Position numbers and translations under genes: made by a program. From contig NZ_BNAS01000001.1 in assembly GCF_014653785.1 (NCBI RefSeq), positions 434,001-498,000 of the forward strand: a stretch of DNA of 64,000 nt. The letters are read 5' to 3'. Origin of the DNA: Promicromonospora soli. Lineage in GTDB: Bacteria > Actinomycetota > Actinomycetes > Actinomycetales > Cellulomonadaceae. Positions 58,989 through 64,000 of the stretch are shown here, one piece after another (the stretch's first letter is position 1; the number at the start of each line of letters is the position of its first letter). The notes beneath the pieces are model-generated. The model saw nothing but the letters and a program-made list of their open reading frames with translations, did not search any database and was not told where the DNA came from.

Positions 58989-59993
58989 GTGAGCGTGTCA
59001 CTCCCACCAACGAGCCGCGACGTCGCGCGCATCGCCGGCGTCTCGCAGACGACGGTGTCCTACGTCCTCACCGGGAAAGGCTCGATCTCCCCCGCCACCC
59101 GCGAGCACGTCCTGCAGGTCGCCGAGTCGATCGGCTACCGCCCGAACCTCGCGGCACGGTCGATGCGTACCCGCCGCTCCGGGCGCCTCGCCGCGATCAC
59201 CGGCGTCGCCATCGACAACCAGATGCGCATGCTCAACGGCGCGGCCCACGTGGCCAACGAGGCCGGCTACGTCATGGAGACCCATAGCTTCGACGGCACC
59301 GTGGAGGACCGGACCGAACGGGTGCTCGAGCTGACGGCCGGCGGGCAGTACGAAGGCATCCTGACCTTCGTCCCGGTTCTTTCCGCGGCACTGTCGAACG
59401 GCCCGGGCACGCCTCCGGTCCTGGCCGCGACGGCGTTCGACGACAAGATGCACAGCCTTGGCGAGCTGGCCGACGCCAGCCTGCTGGAGGTGTTCATCAG
59501 TGCGCTCGTGGCGGCCGGCCACCGCCGGTTCGCGCACGTCGCCGGGCCCCAGGACTACGCTTCCGGCCGCGCACGCGCCGAGACCTACCTCGCCTGCGTC
59601 GAGCGCCTCGGCGTCGAATCACTCGGTGTGCTCGGCGGGGAGTGGACCGCGGAGGCCGGCCGGCAGGCCGTCCTCGCGCTACCCGACGACGCGCCTCCGG
59701 TCGCCGTGATCGCGGGCAACGACATCCTGGCGGTGGGCGTCTTCCGCGGCGCCGCCGAGCGCGGGTGGTCGATACCGGACGACCTCGTCGTGACCGGATG
59801 GGACAACGCGGAGTTCGGCGCCTACACCACGCCGTCGCTCACGACCGTCGACGTCGACTTCGAGGCGGCCGGACGCCACGCGATGCACCTCCTCGTCGCG
59901 GCGCTGCGCGGCGAAGAACCACCGCCGCGTGCATCCGCCCTCCAGCGCATCGTCTGGCGGGAGTCGACAGGACGGGCCGAGCCGCCGCGATGA
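58989..59993 (+). CDS. LacI family sugar-responsive repressor
   Basis: 334 residues from GTG 58989 (GGATGGAGA upstream). The LacI helix-turn-helix is about 8-28 (TSRDVARIAGVSQTTVSYVL) and the hinge helix RPNLAARSMRTRR. The periplasmic-binding-like effector domain ends in DNAEFGAYTTPSLTTVDVDF, the typical C-terminal block. Divergent from a sugar importer operon with two matched operators between them, so it is that operon's repressor. The start region GTGAGCGTGTCAC also resembles the operator with one base missing. Confidence 0.93.
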   Translation: MSVSLPPTSRDVARIAGVSQTTVSYVLTGKGSISPATREHVLQVAESIGYRPNLAARSMRTRRSGRLAAITGVAIDNQMRMLNGAAHVANEAGYVMETHSFDGTVEDRTERVLELTAGGQYEGILTFVPVLSAALSNGPGTPPVLAATAFDDKMHSLGELADASLLEVFISALVAAGHRRFAHVAGPQDYASGRARAETYLACVERLGVESLGVLGGEWTAEAGRQAVLALPDDAPPVAVIAGNDILAVGVFRGAAERGWSIPDDLVVTGWDNAEFGAYTTPSLTTVDVDFEAAGRHAMHLLVAALRGEEPPPRASALQRIVWRESTGRAEPPR

Positions 59994-60004
59994 CGGCGTG
60001 CACG

Positions 60005-60046
60005 AACGACTCGTCGACGCCGGGCCGTCGTCCGGCGAGAGTCGTT
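60005..60046. terminator. Nested hairpin after the LacI gene
   Basis: AACGACTC (60005-60012) pairs with GAGTCGTT (60039-60046), and inside it CGCCGG (60018-60023) pairs with CCGGCG (60032-60037). It lies 12 bases after the LacI stop. Confidence 0.6.
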
Positions 60047-60077
60047 GCCGCGGCTAACTATCTGGCAGGATGACAGC

Positions 60078-61280
60078 GTGACGGGAACGGGCGACGCAGG
60101 CGAAGATCCGATGTTTCGCTTCCGCGATATCGCCGTCGTCGCCTACCTGCCGTCCGTCGTCAGCTCGATCGGCCACGGTGCCGTGCTGCCGGTGCTGGCG
60201 ATCCATGCCGGCAACCTGGGTGCGACCACGGCCCTGGCCGCACTGGTGGTCGCGCTCCTCGGTATCGGGCAGCTGGCCAACTCGCTTCCGTCGGGCGCGA
60301 TCGTGGCGCGGCTCGGCGAGCGCCGCACCCTGGTGATCGCCGGGCTGGTCGACGCGGTGGCGATGCTGGCCGCCTTCTTTGTCCCCTCGGTCTGGCTGCT
60401 CTGCGTGTGCGTCTTCGTCAGCGGCATGAGCTGGACGGCGTTCCTGCAGGGCCGCCAGGGGTTCCTGATCGACGCTGTGCCGATCACCCACCGGGCGCGG
60501 GCGATGGCGCTGCTGGGCGGGTCGATGCGCCTGGGTGTCCTGGTCGGTCCGCTGCTGGGGGCGCTGCTGATCCACCTGTTCGGGATCCGCTCCGTGTTCG
60601 TGCTCGCGGCGTGCGCATCGTTCGCCTCGGCCCTGATCGTGACGCGGATGCCGGACTTCGGACGGGCGGGACGCGGCATCACCCCGCTGCCGGTGCGCAC
60701 GGTGCTGTGGGAGCACCGGCGCACGCTGCTCACCCTCGGCGTTGCCGTCGTCATCATCGGTGCGTCCCGGTCGGTGCGTACCGGCCTGCTGCCGCTGTGG
60801 GCCGATCACATCCACATCTCCGCCGCGGTCGTCTCCCTGCTCTTCGCGGTCGCCGCGACCATAGACATCGCGCTCACCCTTCCGGGCGGCTGGCTGCTGG
60901 ACACGCGCGGACGCCGGGTGGTGGCGGTGCCGGTGGTCCTCGCCGTCGGCGTCGGCTGCCTGCTGCTGCCGCTGACGGACTCCGCGCTCGGCGTCGGCCT
61001 GGTGATGGCGCTCATCGCGTTCGGCAACGGGCTCGGCTCAGGGATCGTGATGACCCTCGGCGCCGATGCGGCGCCTGAGAAGGGCCGCGCACAGTTCCTC
61101 GGCGGCTGGCGGCTGTGCGGGGACATCGGCAACACCGGAGGGCCGCTGCTCGTCTCCGCGGTGGCGGCCGTCGCGCCGCTCGCCGCCGCGCCGGTAGTGA
61201 TCGGCCTGCTGGCACTGGCCGGCGCGGTCTGGGTCGGGCACTGGACGGGGAAGGCAGACCGCCACCGCCGGAGGCAGTAG
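60078..61280 (+). CDS. Major facilitator superfamily transporter
   Basis: 400 residues from GTG 60078; ATG 60111 is a possible alternative. Twelve hydrophobic segments in two halves. Motif A between helices 2 and 3 reads GAIVARLGERRTL, a close relative of GxxxDRxGRR, and its echo in the second half is GGWLLDTRGRRVV. It resembles drug or metabolite exporters of the DHA type, driven by proton exchange. Substrate unknown. Preceded by the LacI gene's hairpin, so it is probably a separate unit. Confidence 0.88.
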   Translation: MTGTGDAGEDPMFRFRDIAVVAYLPSVVSSIGHGAVLPVLAIHAGNLGATTALAALVVALLGIGQLANSLPSGAIVARLGERRTLVIAGLVDAVAMLAAFFVPSVWLLCVCVFVSGMSWTAFLQGRQGFLIDAVPITHRARAMALLGGSMRLGVLVGPLLGALLIHLFGIRSVFVLAACASFASALIVTRMPDFGRAGRGITPLPVRTVLWEHRRTLLTLGVAVVIIGASRSVRTGLLPLWADHIHISAAVVSLLFAVAATIDIALTLPGGWLLDTRGRRVVAVPVVLAVGVGCLLLPLTDSALGVGLVMALIAFGNGLGSGIVMTLGADAAPEKGRAQFLGGWRLCGDIGNTGGPLLVSAVAAVAPLAAAPVVIGLLALAGAVWVGHWTGKADRHRRRQ

Positions 61281-61306
61281 GTGCGCGCGACAGCCGAGAC
61301 GGTGGT

Positions 61307-62062
61307 CTATCCGCGGCCCGGGCTCGGCACGGCCGTGTCGTCCGACGTGGCTCCGGGTTTGGTGTGGAGGATCTCGCGGGCCTGCTCCGCGGCGCGGACG
61401 AGGCTCTCGCTGACGAAGTCCATGAAGCGTGCGATGTTCTCGAGCCGGACGGCGGCAGGGGTGCCGTGGACGAGGACGCTGACGCCCTGTCGTGCGGTCT
61501 CGGCGAGCTGGGCGTTGGACCGGGCGGTGGAGATCATCGACTGGTACCAGACGTCGTTGTCGGCGACGTAGCGCTCGCGGCGGCCCTCGCCGGGCTCGCG
61601 GCGGACGAGGCCTTGACCCTCGAGGAACGAGACCGCCTTGGACACGGACGCCGGGCTGACATCGAGGCGCTGGGCGAGCTCGGCCGCGGTGACACTGCCC
61701 GCGTCGGTGGTGAAGAGGCAGGTCAGCACCCCCGCTCCGATACGTGGTACGCCCGACTGCATGAAGAGGGTGGTGAAGGCCTCCTCGAACTCGCGCACGG
61801 CGTCGGCGTCGCGCCCATAGGGCTGAGTGGCCCGCCCGGGCCCTCGGTCGGACGCGACCCGGCGTTTGTGCGTGCGGCGTTCGGTGGCCCGGTGCGCCAG
61901 GTCGGCATGGTACGTGGTGGGGCCGCCGTTGCGCATCACCTCACGCGTGACCGTCGAGGTCGGACGGTCCAGACGCCTGGCGATCTCCGCGTAGGGGAGG
62001 TCGTCGGCCAGCCCCAGCGCGATCTGCTGACGCTCCTGCTTGGTGAGCCTGCCTCCCGGCAT
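61307..62062 (-). CDS. HTH_38-MarR/GbsR fusion transcriptional regulator
   Basis: 251 residues from ATG 62062 (AAGGAGAT upstream). The N-terminus (about 5-46) is an IS30-type helix-turn-helix (RLTKQERQQIALGLADDLPY, then AEIARRLDRPTSTVTREV). The rest is a GbsR/MarR winged helix (VTAAELAQRLDVSPASVSKA, then EGRRERYVADND wing) with a helical C-terminus. Two DNA-binding units in one protein are unusual but known in actinomycetes. Divergent from a DUF4097 gene; the AT-rich gap is full of GTTGCA/TGCAAC elements, so it probably controls that operon and itself. Confidence 0.85.
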   Translation of the reverse strand: MPGGRLTKQERQQIALGLADDLPYAEIARRLDRPTSTVTREVMRNGGPTTYHADLAHRATERRTHKRRVASDRGPGRATQPYGRDADAVREFEEAFTTLFMQSGVPRIGAGVLTCLFTTDAGSVTAAELAQRLDVSPASVSKAVSFLEGQGLVRREPGEGRRERYVADNDVWYQSMISTARSNAQLAETARQGVSVLVHGTPAAVRLENIARFMDFVSESLVRAAEQAREILHTKPGATSDDTAVPSPGRG

Positions 62063-62127
62063 CGCGATCTCCTTCGTGGTTCCTCGTCGTGCCCCCCGCT
62101 CGCCCACCATAGCGTTCACTCCTCCTC

Positions 62128-62259
62128 ATTGCAACGCCCGAAGCGGCTAACGTTGCATTATTCTCTGATCCATTGCAACATTTTCCATGCTTTGACCTGC
62201 GCATACGTCACTCCAGCGCAACAACTATGTTGCCTGTGTCGCGAACGCAACGTAGCGTT
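62128..62259. promoter_or_regulatory. Cluster of TTGCAAC-type operator elements
   Basis: In this AT-richer divergent gap are ATTGCAAC (62128-62135), GTTGCATT (62152-62159), ATTGCAAC (62172-62179), GCAAC-N6-GTTGC (62218-62233) and AACGC-N6-GCGTT (62244-62259). They lie between the HTH_38-MarR gene and the DUF4097 operon. The motif repeats suggest a multimeric regulator binding several sites. Confidence 0.6.
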
Positions 62260-62307
62260 TGCGATATCAGAAACACAGAGCACCACCAAGCACAGGAGCC
62301 GATCGCC

Positions 62308-62973
62308 ATGAACACGTTCAACACGCCCGCCCCGATCTCCGCCGTCCTGAACATCCCCGCCGGACGCGTCCAGCTCATCGCCGCCGACCGCGCGGACACC
62401 ACCGTCGAGGTCCGGCCCGCCGACCCCGCCAAGGCCCGCGACGTGAAGGTGGCGGAGCAGACCACCGTCGCTTACGCCGACGGTGTCCTGCGGATCAGCA
62501 CCCCCGAGCCCAAGAGCCGGCTCGTCGGTCCCTCCGGTTCCGTCGAGGTGACGGTCCAGCTGCCCGCCGGCTCCCACGTGGAGGCCAGGTCCGCCAGCTC
62601 CGAGCTGCGCGGCGTCGGCCGCCTGGGGGACGTCGTCTTCGAAGGCGTGTACCGCCAGATCAAGATCGACGAGGCCGCGAGCGCCCGCCTCAGCGCGGTC
62701 GACGGCGACGTCGAGGTCGGCCGGCTGGGCGGCCCCGCGGAGATCTCCACCACCCGGGGCGACATCCGGATCGCCGAGGCGGTGCGCGGCACGGTCGTGC
62801 TCAGCACCCAGTCCGGCAACATCTCGGTCGACGCCGCCGCCGGCGTCTCCGCCGCCCTGGACGCCGGCACCACCCTGGGCCGCATCAGCAACGCCCTCAA
62901 GAACGGCGGTACCGCCGAGCTCGAGATCCGCGCCACCACCATGCAGGGCGACATCACCGCCCGCAGCCTCTGA
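62308..62973 (+). CDS. DUF4097 family beta-helix-like protein
   Basis: 221 residues. Repeated short strands with Gly/Asp turns (LRISTPEPKS, ARLSAVDGDVEVGRLGGPAE, STTRGDIRIAEAVRG, STQSGNISV) give the right-handed beta-helix look of DUF4097 ('putative adhesin') proteins. No signal peptide or anchor, so it is cytoplasmic. Function unknown; the family is often next to HTH or MarR regulators. ATG 62308 follows AGGAGCC. An alpha/beta hydrolase gene lies 73 bases downstream. Confidence 0.85.
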   Translation: MNTFNTPAPISAVLNIPAGRVQLIAADRADTTVEVRPADPAKARDVKVAEQTTVAYADGVLRISTPEPKSRLVGPSGSVEVTVQLPAGSHVEARSASSELRGVGRLGDVVFEGVYRQIKIDEAASARLSAVDGDVEVGRLGGPAEISTTRGDIRIAEAVRGTVVLSTQSGNISVDAAAGVSAALDAGTTLGRISNALKNGGTAELEIRATTMQGDITARSL

Positions 62974-62977
62974 GGCC

Positions 62978-63009
62978 GGTCCGGGCCTGCGACCCAGCAG
63001 GCCCGGGCC
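62978..63009. terminator. Hairpin between DUF4097 and hydrolase genes
   Basis: GGTCCGGGCCTGC (62978-62990) and GCAGGCCCGGGCC (62997-63009) pair at 12 of 13 positions around a 6-base loop. It may lower read-through into the hydrolase gene. Confidence 0.5.
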
Positions 63010-63046
63010 AGTCGTCCGGCACGTCCCACCCGACCAGGAGAAGAAG

Positions 63047-63865
63047 ATGACCAACGACAACGCTCTTTCGACCGACTCGAAGTGGACCGGCTTGGTGCCG
63101 GTCGACGACACGGCCCTGGCCGTCACCGACACCGGGGGCCCAGGCATCCCCGTGATCTACCTCAACGGCCAGTTCGCCACGCAGGGCTACTGGCGGCGGA
63201 CCATCGCCGAGCTCGGCCCCGGCTTCCGCCACATCACCTACGACGAGCGGGCTCGCGGCAGGAAGTCGAAGACCTCGGCGGACTACTCCTTCGAGGCCGC
63301 CGTCCGGGATGTCGACGCCGTCCTCGCGGCTCGGGGCGTGGACCGGGCCGTGCTGGTGGGCTGGTCCTACGGAGCGGTCGTCGCGGCCCACTGGGCAGCC
63401 CGCAATCCGGACCGCGCGCTGGGTGCGGTACTGGTCGACGGCGCGTTCCCGCACGACTGGCTCGACGACGCCATGGAGCAGCGGATCCGCAAGCTGTTCC
63501 GCCGGCTGCGCTGGCTCACGGTGCCGATGCGCCTCACCGGCCTGGCCCCGCGGCTGACCGCCGACCAGCAGGCCGACAGCAACATCGAGCTCGGCAAGAT
63601 CTCCCGGGCGGCCGAGCTCGGCCCGGTGCTGGACGGCATCACCATCCCGACGCGGTACGTGGTCGCCTCGGGGACGTCGCTCGGCAGCAAGGGCGACGAA
63701 CAAGAGGTGATCCGCGCCAGCCTCGACGCGGTGACCGCCCGCAACCCGAACATCAGGATCGGCGCGAAGGTCGCCAGCAACCACGGTGCGATCCTGAAGA
63801 AGGACTTCCTGGCCGTCGCCGGATCAGTGCGCGAGGTGGCCGCCCTGGCCCGCGAGGGTCACTGA
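63047..63865 (+). CDS. Alpha/beta hydrolase
   Basis: 272 residues. The nucleophile elbow GWSYGA places S107. The oxyanion strand is VIYLNGQFATQGYW, and the acid and base are probably in the GAFPHDW to TRYVVASG region and H246 (ASNHGAIL). ATG 63047 follows AGGAGAAG. Family members hydrolyse esters, lactones or C-C bonds; no substrate is visible. It probably belongs to the DUF4097 operon under the HTH_38-MarR regulator, a common neighbourhood in actinomycetes. Confidence 0.88.
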   Translation: MTNDNALSTDSKWTGLVPVDDTALAVTDTGGPGIPVIYLNGQFATQGYWRRTIAELGPGFRHITYDERARGRKSKTSADYSFEAAVRDVDAVLAARGVDRAVLVGWSYGAVVAAHWAARNPDRALGAVLVDGAFPHDWLDDAMEQRIRKLFRRLRWLTVPMRLTGLAPRLTADQQADSNIELGKISRAAELGPVLDGITIPTRYVVASGTSLGSKGDEQEVIRASLDAVTARNPNIRIGAKVASNHGAILKKDFLAVAGSVREVAALAREGH

Positions 63866-63934
63866 ACCAGGTCCGACCACCTTCACCCGTGGCGCCCGTT
63901 GACTCCCCAGCGTGGCGATGTTGCAGTGAACGGT

Positions 63935-64000
63935 ATGGCGCACGCCGTGGAGTCGGACTACCTGGTCGTGGGCGCCGGGGCCGCCGGGATGGCGTTCGTC
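63935..64000 (+). CDS. FAD/NAD(P)-binding oxidoreductase (N-terminal 22 residues, cut by window edge)
   Basis: ATG 63935 opens MAHAVESDYLVVGAGAAGMA, a classic GxGxxG Rossmann start of flavoprotein monooxygenases or oxidoreductases. The gene continues past the right edge, so substrate and full length are unknown. It is 69 bases after the hydrolase stop on the same strand. Confidence 0.75.
   Translation, partial: MAHAVESDYLVVGAGAAGMAFV

Noticed and set aside
1-64000. CRISPR arrays, prophage or transposon ends
   Set aside because: No regularly spaced repeats, integrase, transposase or phage structural genes were seen; the IS30-like helix-turn-helix at 62 kb is part of a MarR-type regulator.

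Overview
The window is high-GC DNA (codon third positions almost all G or C). It has strong purine-rich ribosome sites, frequent GTG and some TTG starts, a DtxR/IdeR-type iron box, an LAxTG-type wall-sorting signal, CGNR-type and TPR-LuxR regulators, and many LacI- or GntR-controlled sugar and amine operons. This fits a soil or plant-associated actinomycete, plausibly Micrococcales near Cellulomonas or Promicromonospora; the genus is inference. Both ends cut a gene (a serine hydrolase at the left, an FAD/NAD-binding protein at the right). No rRNA, tRNA, CRISPR array, prophage or insertion sequence was found. || Layout. 1-4 kb: serine hydrolase tail, a small hypothetical gene, and a large wall-anchored protein with a possible nuclease-like domain. 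4-9 kb: housekeeping-type singles (DUF1269, PLP-dependent deaminase, DHFR-like reductase, secreted GH43 arabinofuranosidase with ricin-type lectin domain, DUF2071). 8.9-11.8 kb: iron-regulated siderophore ABC importer. 12-14.5 kb: a frameshifted secreted protein, ArfB, a membrane protein and a secreted protein. || 14.6-33.5 kb is a large amino-compound catabolic region. A leftward operon encodes class III aminotransferase, alanine dehydrogenase, aldehyde dehydrogenase, tartrate/D-malate-type dehydrogenase and aspartase. It diverges from a GntR/FCD regulator across a perfect 10-bp palindrome. Next comes a second GntR/FCD regulon holding two paralogous HAD hydrolases, a SolA-like oxidase, an OrdL/PuuB-like oxidase, an aldehyde dehydrogenase and a polar amino-acid-type ABC importer, plus a decayed SolA-like gene. 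Four copies of one operator motif, GATTGTC(A/G)ACA, sit in front of these genes. A fatty acid desaturase and a LapA-like protein interrupt the cluster. || 33.5-39.2 kb: TPR-LuxR regulator, methyltransferase, small unknowns, a CGNR-type regulator and a decayed poxB. 39.2-46.2 kb: a carbohydrate operon (two permeases, binding lipoprotein, DUF624 protein, GH35 beta-galactosidase) with an intra-operon hairpin, a 12-bp triple tandem repeat and a LacI-type operator. 46.4-53.3 kb: gamma-glutamyltransferase, membrane protein, DHFR-like reductase, an EF-G-like GTPase with an altered G4 motif, and a DapA-like aldolase. 53.4-60 kb: a second carbohydrate ABC operon with two Gfo/Idh/MocA dehydrogenases and its divergent LacI regulator, sharing two tandem operators. 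60-64 kb: MFS transporter, an HTH_38-MarR fusion regulator divergent from a DUF4097 protein and an alpha/beta hydrolase, and the truncated flavoprotein.
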